From Sphingobacterium sp. ML3W (lineage in GTDB: Bacteria; Bacteroidota; Bacteroidia; Sphingobacteriales; Sphingobacteriaceae): a DNA stretch of 64,000 bases. Below, in pieces: positions 27,086 through 36,383 of this stretch. The stretch is from NCBI RefSeq assembly GCF_029542085.1, contig NZ_CP107036.1, positions 992,001-1,056,000 on the forward strand, written 5' to 3'. The position numbers were made by a program, and so were the translations under genes. How positions within the stretch are numbered: position 1 is the first letter of the stretch; each line of letters starts with the position of its first letter. Under the pieces are notes generated by a model, which made no database searches, was not told where the DNA came from, and worked only from the letters and a program-made list of their open reading frames with translations.

Positions 27086-27820
27086 ATGAAATACATCACA
27101 TTAGCCCTATTGTCTCTGACAACCGTAACAGGATTTGCTCAGCAGAAAAAAAAGACCAGTACGGTCAAGAAAAAAACAGTGACAACAAAAACAAGTTCAA
27201 CCAATCTTTTGGTGACCAAAGCGGATTCTGTATCCTATGCATTTGGTATGGATATTGGAAAATCATTGAAATCAACCGAAGTAGAATATTTAAAAGCTGA
27301 TGTTATCGCAAAAGCGATTGCTGCTACCTTGAAAAATGAGAAAACCTTATTGGAAGATGGACAAACAAGAGAAGTCATCCAAAAAGCCATTATGGATATA
27401 CGCGCTGAGAAAGAGGCTATAAGTCGCGCGCAAGAAGATAAATTCTTCGCTGAAAATGCGAAAATAACGGGAATGAAAACGACGGCTGAGGGAATTCAGT
27501 ATCTTGTTTTGACTCAGACAGAAGGAGCGAAGCCTACTGTGAATGATGAAGTTACTGTGCATTATAAAGGAACCTTATTAAACGGTAAACAATTTGATAG
27601 TTCGTATGATCGAAATGAACCATTAAAACTATCGTTGGGACAAGTGATCAAAGGTTGGCAGATCGGTATTCCATTAATGTCGAAGGGGGCTAAATATAAG
27701 TTTTTTATACCAAGCAGACTTGCCTATGGTGGGCAGGCGAAAGGCAATGATATTCCAGCGCATAGCACTTTGGTGTTTGAAGTAGAATTGCTCGATTTTA
27801 ATACGAATGAAACAACGTAA
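27086..27820 (+). CDS. FKBP-type peptidyl-prolyl isomerase, exported
   Basis: A 244-residue protein with a signal peptide ending FAQQ (about residue 19) and a Lys/Thr-rich linker. An N-terminal dimerisation domain (about 48-125, with SYAFGMDIGKSL) leads to a C-terminal FKBP catalytic domain with VTVHYKGTLLNGKQFDSSYDR, GQVIKGWQIGIPLM and IPSRLAYGGQ. This is the MIP/FkpA layout, a periplasmic foldase and chaperone. Its last 14 bases overlap the next gene. Confidence 0.94.
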   Translation: MKYITLALLSLTTVTGFAQQKKKTSTVKKKTVTTKTSSTNLLVTKADSVSYAFGMDIGKSLKSTEVEYLKADVIAKAIAATLKNEKTLLEDGQTREVIQKAIMDIRAEKEAISRAQEDKFFAENAKITGMKTTAEGIQYLVLTQTEGAKPTVNDEVTVHYKGTLLNGKQFDSSYDRNEPLKLSLGQVIKGWQIGIPLMSKGAKYKFFIPSRLAYGGQAKGNDIPAHSTLVFEVELLDFNTNETT

Positions 27821-28712
27821 ACTAGGCGAAAGTGGTCTAATGGTTTCGGAAATTGGTTTGGGTTGTATGTCATTGAAAAGCAATCAACCCAAACAATCCA
27901 AAGATATTATCCAGAAGGCTTTCGATAAGGGAATCACATTTTTTGATACTGCTGATCTCTATGACAAAGGTCAAAATGAGACCGTTGTTGGTGAGAGCGT
28001 ACAGGCTTTTCGCAAGCAAATTGTTTTGGCGAGTAAAGTCGGTAATCTCTGGCGTGCTGACGGTTCGGGCTGGGACTGGAAAGCATCTAAAGATTATATC
28101 ATTAGAACTATTGAAGGATCGTTATCACGATTGAAAACAGATTATATTGATCTTTATCAATTGCACGGTGGTACAATTGATGATCCGATCGACGAAATCA
28201 TTGAAGCTTTTGAATTGCTGAAGAAACAGGGAAAGATCCGTGCTTACGGGCTGTCGTCTATTCGCCCAAATGTCATTAAGGAATTTCTATCAAAATCTTC
28301 TATTTCGTCGGTGATGATACAATACAGTCTTTTGGATAGGAGACCAGAAGAGGAGATCGATGGGTTATTGGCTAGCAATGGTGCCAATATGTTGGCGCGA
28401 GGAGCTTTGGCAAAAGGACTCTTGGTGAATAAGCCTGTGGAACCATATCTTCAATATAGTTCTGGAGAGGTCGCACATATACTTCGGAATCTGGATAACA
28501 TGGCAAAAAAATCAGGAGAAGGTAGGGCGACTGAAGCGCTATCCTATGTGCTATCCAATCCCGCAGTAGCAACAGCTGTAGTAGGTGTGAGCACTAAATT
28601 GCAGTTGGATGAATTGCTATCGACAACACAACGGATTAAGCAATTGGATAAATTAGACAAGAAGAAATTACTGGACGGTGTTCGGTCTTTATATTACACC
28701 GAACACCGGTAA
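27807..28712 (+). CDS. Aldo/keto reductase
   Basis: A 301-residue NADPH-dependent aldo/keto reductase TIM barrel. The catalytic tetrad is visible: Asp in FFDTAD, Tyr in LYDKGQNE, Lys in ASKVGN, and His in DLYQLHGG. The C-terminal NADP-binding part (VVGVSTKLQLDE) is shorter than in some families. It overlaps the FKBP gene by 14 bases, so translation is probably coupled. Substrate unknown; cytoplasmic. Confidence 0.92.
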   Translation: MKQRKLGESGLMVSEIGLGCMSLKSNQPKQSKDIIQKAFDKGITFFDTADLYDKGQNETVVGESVQAFRKQIVLASKVGNLWRADGSGWDWKASKDYIIRTIEGSLSRLKTDYIDLYQLHGGTIDDPIDEIIEAFELLKKQGKIRAYGLSSIRPNVIKEFLSKSSISSVMIQYSLLDRRPEEEIDGLLASNGANMLARGALAKGLLVNKPVEPYLQYSSGEVAHILRNLDNMAKKSGEGRATEALSYVLSNPAVATAVVGVSTKLQLDELLSTTQRIKQLDKLDKKKLLDGVRSLYYTEHR

Positions 28713-28716
28713 GTGT

Positions 28717-29460
28717 CTATTTATTAAAAAATAGTTTTAAAATTTTATTGAGATCTTCTTTCGTATCGACTGCTACAGTTTCATGCGTGGTAACTGCAGT
28801 TTGGATTGCGTAGCCATTTTCTATCCAACGCAACTGTTCGAGCGCTTCAGCTTCCTCAAGTATAGATACGGGCAATTGTGTCAAAGCTCTTAAAGTATCT
28901 ACTTGATAGGCATAAATACCAATATGTTTGTAGAATGTTTGTTTCTTAAGCCATTGTTCCTGATCAACTCCTCTTAAAAAAGGAATCGTTTGCCTGCTGA
29001 AATAAATGGCTTCCCCAAATGTGTTTCGGACAACTTTTGGAATATTCTGATTGAATAATTCCTCTGGAGTCCCGATTTCTTTTACTAAGGTTGCAATTTT
29101 TGTTTGCGGATTTTCAAAACAAGTTGCCAAAAGATCTATTTGATCAGGATTGATAAAAGGTTCATCGCCCTGTATGTTGATCACGACATCATATTCCCGA
29201 TCATTGGCAATGACTTCGGCACAACGGTCTGTACCGGACTGATGTGTATCGGATGTCATGGCCACATTACCCCCAAAAGAGAGCACTTCCGCCGCTATAC
29301 GTTGGTCATCGGTAGCGACAATTACTTCGGTCAATTTTTTTGATTTCTTTACCTGCTCGTATACGCGTCGGATCATGGTTTGGCCTTCAATATCAACCAA
29401 AGGTTTGCCCGGAAATCTGCTTGAAGCATATCGAGCAGGAATAATGCCTAAAAATTTCAT
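28717..29460 (-). CDS. kdsB: 3-deoxy-manno-octulosonate cytidylyltransferase
   Basis: A 247-residue nucleotidyltransferase. It has the starting motif IIPARYASSRFPGKPL and the metal and nucleotide loops VINIQGDEPFINPDQI and VATDDQRI. It activates Kdo with CTP for lipopolysaccharide inner-core synthesis. Normal length for the family. It ends 4 bases from the converging aldo/keto reductase stop. A strong terminator upstream isolates it from the kinase gene. Confidence 0.95.
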   Translation of the reverse strand: MKFLGIIPARYASSRFPGKPLVDIEGQTMIRRVYEQVKKSKKLTEVIVATDDQRIAAEVLSFGGNVAMTSDTHQSGTDRCAEVIANDREYDVVINIQGDEPFINPDQIDLLATCFENPQTKIATLVKEIGTPEELFNQNIPKVVRNTFGEAIYFSRQTIPFLRGVDQEQWLKKQTFYKHIGIYAYQVDTLRALTQLPVSILEEAEALEQLRWIENGYAIQTAVTTHETVAVDTKEDLNKILKLFFNK

Positions 29461-29485
29461 GATACTTTGTGAATTTCTATTTAAT

Positions 29486-29521
29486 AAAAAGCCTGTAAAA
29501 TCATAAATTTACAGGCTTTTA
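29486..29521 (-). terminator. Terminator after the deoxynucleoside kinase
   Basis: AAAAGCCTGTAAA at 29487-29499 pairs with TTTACAGGCTTTT at 29508-29520, a 13-bp stem with an 8-nt loop. It lies just downstream of the leftward kinase gene and upstream of kdsB. Confidence 0.85.
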
Positions 29522-29539
29522 TCTATCTGTTGTCTATTA

Positions 29540-30157
29540 TTATTCAAATAATCCGAATAATTCGGCTTCTATCTTTTGTATGATTCCACCAAGATCCTCT
29601 GGATTAGTCGTAAAATCAAGATTATCTTTATCTAAGATCATTACTTTACCTTCTTTATAATTGTTGATCCATTTATCATATTTATCATTCAATTTGGACA
29701 AATAGTCTAATCGGATGGCGGATTCATAATCACGTCCTCTTTTTTGGATATTGTTAACCAAAGTGGGAACAGAAGCTTTTAAGTAGATCAATAGATCAGG
29801 AGGTTTAATGTAGTGGATAATGCTTTGGAATATGTTGCTATAGTTTTCAAAGTCACGAGCACTCATTAAGCCCATATCATATAAGTTTTCGGCAAAGATA
29901 TAGGCATCTTCATAGATTGTACGATCCTGAATCATATTAATGTCCGTCTCCTGAAGCTTTACAATATGCCTAAAACGGCTATTTAAGAAGAAGATCTGAA
30001 GGTTGAAAGCCCAACGTTTCATGTCTGAATAGAAATCTTCTAGATAGGGATTATTGTCCACGGCCTCAAATTGAGGTTCAAATTTGAAATGACTCGCTAA
30101 TAATTCTGTTAGCGTCGTTTTTCCAGCACCTATATTTCCTACGATAGCAATATGCAT
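29540..30157 (-). CDS. Deoxynucleoside kinase
   Basis: A 205-residue P-loop kinase. The ATP loop GNIGAGKTT is at 7-15, the substrate-binding DRT (MIQDRTIYED) near 77-86, and the lid region around KRGRDYE near 140. It phosphorylates deoxynucleosides (dAdo/dGuo/dCyd type) for nucleotide salvage. It lies 15 bases downstream of trpS and likely shares its transcript. Confidence 0.92.
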   Translation of the reverse strand: MHIAIVGNIGAGKTTLTELLASHFKFEPQFEAVDNNPYLEDFYSDMKRWAFNLQIFFLNSRFRHIVKLQETDINMIQDRTIYEDAYIFAENLYDMGLMSARDFENYSNIFQSIIHYIKPPDLLIYLKASVPTLVNNIQKRGRDYESAIRLDYLSKLNDKYDKWINNYKEGKVMILDKDNLDFTTNPEDLGGIIQKIEAELFGLFE

Positions 30158-30172
30158 ATTCTCTTTCCTTGT

Positions 30173-31171
30173 TTAATAAAATCTCTTGATACCAATAATC
30201 TCACGAACTTCTTTCAGTGTCTTGCGTGCAGATTCACTGGCTTTCTCGGCTCCCAATTTTGCAACTTTAGCAATATAATCATCATCGTTCGATATATCTT
30301 CAATACGAAGACGTACATCATTTGTAGCCAATACCATATCTTCTGCCAACTGCTTTTTGAAATCTCCATAACGGATCTCACATTTATTGTAAAGTTCGTC
30401 AAAGTGCTGTAATGTATCGGATGTCGAAACCACTTTCATTAGATCGAATAGGTTTTGGATCGCTTCGGGTTTCGGTTGGTTCATTTCAGTTGGACCTGAA
30501 TCAGAAACGGCACGCATTACTTTTTTACGAATGGCATCAGCAGAATCCGAAAGATAGATGCAATCAGCCTCACCATTGGATTTACCCATTTTACCTTGAC
30601 CTGCCAATCCAGGTATTTTAACCAATTTGTCCGAGTAGGAGAAAGCAAAAGCTTCTTTAAAATAATCTACATTATATAGACGATTAAAGCGATTGCCAAA
30701 TGTACGTGTCATTTCCAGATGTTGTTCTTGGTCTTTTCCAACAGGAACTTTAGTTCCGTGGTGGATCAGAATGTCACAAGCCATTAAGACAGGGTAGGTT
30801 AGCAAGCCAGCATTGACATTGTCGGGGTTGCTGCGTACTTTATCTTTAAATGCTGTTGCTCGCTCAAGTTCGCCTAAGTAGGCGTTCATATTCATGTATA
30901 GGTAAAGCTCTGCAACTTCAGGGACGTCAGACTGTACGTAAATAGTTGATTTTTCGGGGTCTATACCCGCAGCTAAATATTCAACGATAACTTGACGTAC
31001 AGTTCCCTGAAGACCATGTGGTGTAGGGTGTGTCGTCAAAGAATGCAGATCCGCAATAAAAAAAAAGCAATTATATTCATTTTGCATTTTCACAAAATTG
31101 CTCAATGCGCCATAGTAATTTCCTAAATGTAATTTTCCGGTACTTCTGATACCACTAACAACTGTTTCCAT
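30173..31171 (-). CDS. trpS: Tryptophan-tRNA ligase
   Basis: A 332-residue class I aminoacyl-tRNA synthetase. The HIGH-equivalent lies in GIRSTGKLHLGNY (about 6-18) and the KMSKS-equivalent in KMGKSNGE (about 193-200). The segment TYPVLMACDILIHH and length match bacterial TrpRS. It charges tRNA-Trp. No T-box or leader peptide is seen in the short 5' region. Confidence 0.96.
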   Translation of the reverse strand: METVVSGIRSTGKLHLGNYYGALSNFVKMQNEYNCFFFIADLHSLTTHPTPHGLQGTVRQVIVEYLAAGIDPEKSTIYVQSDVPEVAELYLYMNMNAYLGELERATAFKDKVRSNPDNVNAGLLTYPVLMACDILIHHGTKVPVGKDQEQHLEMTRTFGNRFNRLYNVDYFKEAFAFSYSDKLVKIPGLAGQGKMGKSNGEADCIYLSDSADAIRKKVMRAVSDSGPTEMNQPKPEAIQNLFDLMKVVSTSDTLQHFDELYNKCEIRYGDFKKQLAEDMVLATNDVRLRIEDISNDDDYIAKVAKLGAEKASESARKTLKEVREIIGIKRFY

Positions 31172-31248
31172 ATTCCTGCGAATTTACGGATAAATTTGAC
31201 AAAGTAGAATTAAATTCCGTGAGTCGTATGCCTTTTAATGGATTGTCG

Positions 31249-32061
31249 TTATTTTTTTAGTTTTTTTGCTTCATTCCAATAAACATCCATTTCTTCGAGG
31301 CTCATATCCTGTAATTGTTGCTTGTTTTCCGCAGCTTTTTGCTCCAAATAGGTAAACCTGTTGATGAATTTCTTATTGGTACGTTCCAGGGCATTTTCTG
31401 GATTGATACCAATATGCCTTGCATAATTTATGAGCGAGAATAATAGGTCCCCAAATTCAGCCTCTGCTTTTTCACGGTCAATGGCTTCGGAGGTTTCAAT
31501 ATTGAATTCAGTTTTAAATTCAGCAAGCTCTTCCTCAACTTTTTCCCATACTTGTCTTTTGTCTTCCCAGTCAAAACCAACACCTCTTACTTTATCTTGA
31601 ATACGGTAGGCTTTGACCAGAGCCGGTAGTCCTTTTGGAACACCTGCAAGGACGGATTTATTGCCCTCTTGAAGCTTGATAGCTTCCCAGTTGGATTTCA
31701 CTTGATCTTCAGTATGCGCATTTGCGCCAGCATAGATATGGGGATGGCGGGTAATTAGCTTGTCACAGATTGCATTTAGTACATCAACAATATTAAAATG
31801 TCCTTCTTCTTCCGCAATACGGGCGTAGAATAGGAGATGCATCAGAACATCACCAAGTTCCTTTTTTATTTCTGGATAATCCTGTTCTAGGATAGCATCT
31901 GTCAACTCATATAGCTCTTCTATCGTCAGGTGACGCAAAGATTCCATGGTTTGTTTCTTGTCCCAAGGGCATTCAAGCCTTAAGGTATACAAGACATCGA
32001 GTAAACGTTGGAATGCTAGTTGAGGGGTGTGCTGATAAGCCGGAGCTGCTAGATTTGCCAT
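31249..32061 (-). CDS. mazG: Nucleoside triphosphate pyrophosphohydrolase MazG
   Basis: A 270-residue protein with two MazG repeats. The first carries CPWDKKQT and IEELYELTDAI with ELGDVLMHLLFY downstream, the metal-binding EExxE and ExxD arrangement. The second has EELAEFKTEF and AEFGDLLFSLINYARH. It hydrolyses (d)NTPs to monophosphates and PPi, cleaning non-canonical nucleotides and lowering alarmone levels in some bacteria. A TATTTTTG element lies at 32084-32091 just upstream. Confidence 0.94.
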   Translation of the reverse strand: MANLAAPAYQHTPQLAFQRLLDVLYTLRLECPWDKKQTMESLRHLTIEELYELTDAILEQDYPEIKKELGDVLMHLLFYARIAEEEGHFNIVDVLNAICDKLITRHPHIYAGANAHTEDQVKSNWEAIKLQEGNKSVLAGVPKGLPALVKAYRIQDKVRGVGFDWEDKRQVWEKVEEELAEFKTEFNIETSEAIDREKAEAEFGDLLFSLINYARHIGINPENALERTNKKFINRFTYLEQKAAENKQQLQDMSLEEMDVYWNEAKKLKK

Positions 32062-32198
32062 ATGATTTTGAGTTTTCGTCTTACAAAAATAGAAATATGA
32101 TTTTGAATAAACTATTTGAAATTGAGGAAAACAAAAGGGGCCAAATGGTCGTTTTATAATAAAAAGGATTATTTAGATCAACTTAAGAAGAATCAGTT

Positions 32199-32498
32199 AT
32201 GGAAAGAATGCACGGGTACTCGTCAGCTAGTGTGGCATTGGAAAAGTTAAGCGGCTTGGGATATAAAATAGATTACAACATCGAATTTGATGATTTATTG
32301 GCCCATGCAGACCAGTTTAGGATTGATTACCTATTTCGTTATGAAGGGGCGTCAGATCCAGATGATGAGTCTACTGTATATGGAATAAGCCGCAATTCAG
32401 GAGAAAAAGGTGTTTTTGTGGCAGGTAATTTATCGTTGATTGAAGGAAAGAAGCGAGATATTCTACTTCAGCTTGAACTAAAAGAAAGAGAACATTAG
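32199..32498 (+). CDS. Small conserved Bacteroidetes protein
   Basis: A 99-residue protein matching a small family that databases often name 'phosphoribosylpyrophosphate synthetase', although it is far too short for that enzyme and lacks its motifs. The recognisable core is DYLFRYEGASDPDDESTVYGIS, then GEKGVFVAG. An acidic patch (SDPDDES) is conserved. Cytoplasmic; function unknown. Confidence 0.7.
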   Translation: MERMHGYSSASVALEKLSGLGYKIDYNIEFDDLLAHADQFRIDYLFRYEGASDPDDESTVYGISRNSGEKGVFVAGNLSLIEGKKRDILLQLELKEREH

Positions 32499-32542
32499 CA
32501 ATAAGACTATCCTAAAATAGTAGCTATTAATATAATTAAGTT

Positions 32543-33067
32543 ATGGAAGGAAATAGTTTTACTGAATCGGAAAGACTCAAAGAACTTAGGATATGGGCTT
32601 TGCGTCGCGATGGCAAGCCTTTGGATGGAGGCTATACCGATCTAAATGGGGATCGTCTGTTGCAGGTATACCGCAATGAGGCGCTCAACTTAATGAAAGG
32701 GGGATTTTATAATAAAGGTACAGGGCTTTTTGAGTCTTATGTCGAACGGCATTATCCACAGGAACTGGAAAAGCTTATTGGTAAACTGGAAAGGAGTTAC
32801 GATAGCCTCGAACGATTTAGTCCGGGGCTGGTCGAAGAAGGGTTTTATAATCTCGTTTTGGGAGATCTTCCACTACATATGAAAGGAACAATAGTGGTGT
32901 TGCTCCGTGCGAAGGAGTCAGAGTTTCCTTCTATTTACAACAACGATCAAGACGCGGACATGCGTAGTTCCCCAAATTGGTTGTTACAACAGCCATACAA
33001 TGATATTTGGGTAGATATGCATCAGACTGCTTTGAATAATATACATTATCCGGATCGGATACTGTAG
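32543..33067 (+). CDS. Unknown soluble protein
   Basis: A 174-residue protein with no signal or membrane segment. It has a notable GGYTDLNGDRLLQVYR stretch and the paired motifs FYNKGTGLFE and FYNLVLGDLPLHM. Rich in Tyr, Leu and charged residues; probably mixed alpha/beta. No family recognised. Same strand as 32199-32498, 44 bp downstream, so possibly co-transcribed. Confidence 0.55.
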   Translation: MEGNSFTESERLKELRIWALRRDGKPLDGGYTDLNGDRLLQVYRNEALNLMKGGFYNKGTGLFESYVERHYPQELEKLIGKLERSYDSLERFSPGLVEEGFYNLVLGDLPLHMKGTIVVLLRAKESEFPSIYNNDQDADMRSSPNWLLQQPYNDIWVDMHQTALNNIHYPDRIL

Positions 33068-33190
33068 TTTGGCAAAATTTTTGTTATTCGTATTAACATG
33101 TGCGACAAGAGGATACTGGAAATCATTATCCTCTTTTTTGACGCTAAATTTATTGTTGAATTATTAACCATTTTCTAAATTATAATTAAT

Positions 33191-33880
33191 ATGATTTTAT
33201 ACATCGGTATTTTTGCTGTGATCGTAGTTGTCTGTGTTTTTATCTCTCTCATGATGATGAAAAAGCAAAAAGAGACAGCTCGGAAGTATGAAGGAGATGC
33301 TGGGATTGCTTTAGCTCCAGGTGTCAAAGATGAGCTGTTGCTTCAGGAGTTTCGAGAATTAACCAAACAAATGAACGGAGCTCCAATCGATGCATTTACA
33401 CAATGTGCCTACATTGCAACAGTCGGTGATAAGGTGGCTTCAGCGGCAGCGACGGCAGCTAAAACTGTAGCTTGGGCCGCAGTAGGGGTAAAAGCGAGGT
33501 ATAGCGAACGTGACAATGCCTCCTATCTTGTGCTTAGCAACAATGAACTGCATTACGTCTTTTTTGATGATGGTGAAGCCAAAGATCATTTGGTTTTTGA
33601 CCATGAAACGCTATTGAACGCACGTCCTGCTCAAATCAGCAATTCAGAAAAGGTTACCCGTATGGGATCCATTATGGGATTAAAACCTAAAAAAATGCAT
33701 CTTGATGTCAATGGAAATAGCCTGGATATTATCTATTATGGCGCTGTGCAACGGATGCCTGATGGAATTATATCTCCCGGTTCTGGTATGTTTGAAACAC
33801 AGTCGAAACTTCAGCTGATGGGACGTTTTTTCCTGGATAGGTTGTATCAAAAATACCCACAGCTTCAGCATCAAAACTAG
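33191..33880 (+). CDS. Membrane-anchored protein of unknown function
   Basis: A 229-residue protein with one N-terminal transmembrane helix (about 2-22) followed by KKQKE, so the rest is predicted cytoplasmic. An Ala-rich segment (about 85-102, VASAAATAAKTVAWAAVG) could be a second helix or a packed hairpin. The C-terminal part is beta-rich and resembles PH-like domains in pattern (YLVLSNNELHYVFFDDGE), but this is only suggestive. Ends at a strong terminator. Confidence 0.6.
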   Translation: MILYIGIFAVIVVVCVFISLMMMKKQKETARKYEGDAGIALAPGVKDELLLQEFRELTKQMNGAPIDAFTQCAYIATVGDKVASAAATAAKTVAWAAVGVKARYSERDNASYLVLSNNELHYVFFDDGEAKDHLVFDHETLLNARPAQISNSEKVTRMGSIMGLKPKKMHLDVNGNSLDIIYYGAVQRMPDGIISPGSGMFETQSKLQLMGRFFLDRLYQKYPQLQHQN

Positions 33881-33924
33881 TTTGACTACCTATGAGGATA
33901 CTTGTTTATGGTATCTATAATATT

Positions 33925-33967
33925 AAAAAGTGCGGCGCCATCTATCTTTATGGCACCGCACTTTTTT
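33925..33967. terminator. Bidirectional terminator
   Basis: AAAAGTGCGG and GCCAT pair with ATGGC and CCGCACTTTT across one mismatch, with A and T runs outside. It lies between the converging genes 33191-33880 and the sulfatase. Confidence 0.85.
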
Positions 33968-34039
33968 ATTGACTACTCCCATAGTCGATTATTAAGTAAT
34001 CAATAGAAAAACAACGAACAGTGTTAGTTCATGATCTTG

Positions 34040-35599
34040 TTATTTTTTTACTAAATTTTCATTGATTAATTGCTGCTGGAAAGAAGGACGGTTTACATCG
34101 CTGTCTCCAGCTTGGGTTTTAAGTTTAATGAGTTTCTTTTTTAATCGACTAATGTCTTTTACGTATCGCTTGTCATTGATCGCATTATGTGTTTCCATAG
34201 GATCTTTTTGTAGGTCATAAAATTCCCAAGCTGGCGCTGTAGTTTTTTTATCACTGCCTGTCATTTCCAATGGTTGTCCATAAAAATAGATGAGTTTGTA
34301 GCGTTCGTCACGCACACCAAGATGAGCCGGGCGTATAGGAGCATGTTGCCAATATCGGTAATACATAGATTTACGCCAATTGTTTGGTTTGTGGCCCGCT
34401 AGGTTTTTGCGAAAACTCTCTCCCTGTATATACGCAGGTTTTTTTATGCCGGCATAGTCTGCAAATAGCGCTGCAAAGTCAATATTAAGGATCATATCAT
34501 CAATTATACTACCTGCCCTAATTTCCCTTGGGTAGCGGATCACAAAGGGCATGCGTAGCGATTCTTCATACATCAGACGTTTGTCCATAAAATTATGTTC
34601 CCCCAGAAAATACCCTTGGTCGGACGCAAGGATGATCACCGTGTTTTCGTCAATTTTGGCTGTTTTCAGATAACGCATAATTTTTCCAAGATTATCATCT
34701 ACACCTGCGACACAACGCAAATAATCCTTCATGAGTTTTTGATAGATTTTTTTGCGGGCGTCGAGTGCACTCATGCCTTTGGTAGAGAAGGGAAGATCGG
34801 GGTAGGAAGTCCAGAAGGGGCCTGTGGACGCTTGTTCGTAACGGTTGCCGAGCTCTTCGAGCGGCTGGCCTTCAAAGGTCCGTCCGGTTGTCGTTGCGCC
34901 GGAATCCAGAAAAGTTGCAGGATAGGGGAATTCAATACCCTGATACAAGTCCTTGAATCTGTCTGCGAAGTCAAAAGGTTCATGGGTTGCTTTGTAATGA
35001 CACATCAAAAAGAATGGTTTGTCAGGATTGCGCTGGGACAACCAGTCAAGGCTCAGCTGTGTTGTAATATCATCTACATAACCTTTGTATGGCGTGCCAG
35101 CCTCTTCATTGTCATTCCAATTATCTTTGGAAAGGTATGTTGGATTATGATAAACTCCATGTCCTGGCAATACCTTAAAATCATCAAATCCTGAAGGTTT
35201 CTTTTTAAGATGCCATTTCCCGAAAACAGCCGTTTGATAGCCAGCATGCTGTAGGTCTTTGGCGATATTCGCTCTGTTTGGATCCAGTGCATCATCTAGG
35301 GTATAAACTTGGTTTTTATTACTGTATTGCCCTGTAAGAATGGCTGCTCGGCTAGGTGTGCAGATGGAATTTGTACAGAATGCGTTGTTGAGTATCGCAC
35401 CCTGTTTGGCAAGACTATCAATGTTTGGATTCTTTACAATATCTTTTAAAATTCCACCATAAACACCCCAAGCTTGCGCAGTGAAGTCGTCAGTTAAAAT
35501 AAAGATAATGTTTGGGCGAGTTTTGTTGTCGATTTTCTGCTGGGCTTGTGTTATAAATGGTAGTAAGCTACAGATAAACAAAAATAGTTTTTTATTCAT
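34040..35599 (-). CDS. Sulfatase, Cys-type, exported
   Basis: A 519-residue protein from the Met at 35599, chosen because AAGGAGAA precedes it at good spacing and it begins a proper signal peptide (MNKKLFLFICSLLPF, cut near TQAQ). Alkaline-phosphatase-fold sulfatase: metal-binding DD at 37-38, and the formylglycine signature CTPSR with Cys80, which must be converted to formylglycine. FGKWHLKK and ASDQGYFLGEHNFMDK carry further active-site residues. It desulfates glycans or other sulfate esters in the periplasm. No maturase gene is in the window. It lies about 2 kb from the SusC/D locus on the other strand. Confidence 0.92.
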   Translation of the reverse strand: MNKKLFLFICSLLPFITQAQQKIDNKTRPNIIFILTDDFTAQAWGVYGGILKDIVKNPNIDSLAKQGAILNNAFCTNSICTPSRAAILTGQYSNKNQVYTLDDALDPNRANIAKDLQHAGYQTAVFGKWHLKKKPSGFDDFKVLPGHGVYHNPTYLSKDNWNDNEEAGTPYKGYVDDITTQLSLDWLSQRNPDKPFFLMCHYKATHEPFDFADRFKDLYQGIEFPYPATFLDSGATTTGRTFEGQPLEELGNRYEQASTGPFWTSYPDLPFSTKGMSALDARKKIYQKLMKDYLRCVAGVDDNLGKIMRYLKTAKIDENTVIILASDQGYFLGEHNFMDKRLMYEESLRMPFVIRYPREIRAGSIIDDMILNIDFAALFADYAGIKKPAYIQGESFRKNLAGHKPNNWRKSMYYRYWQHAPIRPAHLGVRDERYKLIYFYGQPLEMTGSDKKTTAPAWEFYDLQKDPMETHNAINDKRYVKDISRLKKKLIKLKTQAGDSDVNRPSFQQQLINENLVKK

Positions 35600-35773
35600 G
35601 TATATTCTCCTTGTGTGTGCTATGTAATTCCGCGAAATGCACCGACAGTACAGATACTGGTTTAGGTTCCGTTCAGCGTTGCATAACAAAGCTACCAAAT
35701 TCCAGCCATATTCATACTGCTATCGCCAAAAGTCCGCATCGATTCTGCATTGACTCCAGCTTTTCCCGTTCTT

Positions 35774-36355
35774 TTAGTCATCTATACCTTTTCCCTCCAA
35801 AATATGCTGATAATATTTTTCAATCCTTGCTTCACGAGTTTTTGCCTGTTTTGCCTGATTGAAATAAAATAGATATCCTTTTTGACGACCAGGAGTTAGG
35901 GATAGAAATGCATTTTGGAATTCCTTATCCTCATTTAAGGCTTTCGCGAATTCTTCGGGAACGGGGTAGTCTTCCGTTTTTCGCATGTTGACTTTTGCAC
36001 CAGACTTTTCAATCGCCACAGCCTCCTGGATATAATTTACGATGGTCTCCCTTAGGTTTGCAATTTGTTCGATATGTGTAAATCTGAGTTGTCTGCCTGA
36101 CTGGACGTTTTCAGTCTGTTGAATTAATAGCTGTTTTTTGTCTTTTAGTAGGGCGCCTTTGTGAAATAATAAGGCACAGTAATCTTTAAATCCGTGGATC
36201 AAGACAACATTTTTCCCTTCAAAGGTATAACAGGGGTGCATCCATTTGTAATCCTCTACGAGCGATTGGTTTTCTACGACAATTTCCCGTAATAAATTGA
36301 ATTCTTCGTTCCATTTTTTTGAATTCTCGAAGAAATGTTGTGCTTTTAGGTTCAT
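35774..36355 (-). CDS. YdeI/OmpD-associated-family protein
   Basis: A 193-residue protein with a DUF1801-like N-terminal part (WMHPCYTFEGKNVVLIHGFKDYCALLFHKG) and a C-terminal Omdp-type helical region (VPEEFAKALNEDKEFQNAF, then GRQKGYLFYFNQAKQAKTREARI). Such proteins are common in Bacteroidetes and often sit beside ArsR and SRPBCC genes, as here. Molecular role not established. Third gene of the operon 37170-35774. Confidence 0.83.
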   Translation of the reverse strand: MNLKAQHFFENSKKWNEEFNLLREIVVENQSLVEDYKWMHPCYTFEGKNVVLIHGFKDYCALLFHKGALLKDKKQLLIQQTENVQSGRQLRFTHIEQIANLRETIVNYIQEAVAIEKSGAKVNMRKTEDYPVPEEFAKALNEDKEFQNAFLSLTPGRQKGYLFYFNQAKQAKTREARIEKYYQHILEGKGIDD

Positions 36356-36383
36356 ATTCTATTGTGGTTTATATAATCGAAGA

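Noticed and set aside
34595..35194. 199-codon rightward frame inside the sulfatase gene
   Set aside because: It is fully antisense to conserved sulfatase motifs; long shadow frames are expected opposite such genes.
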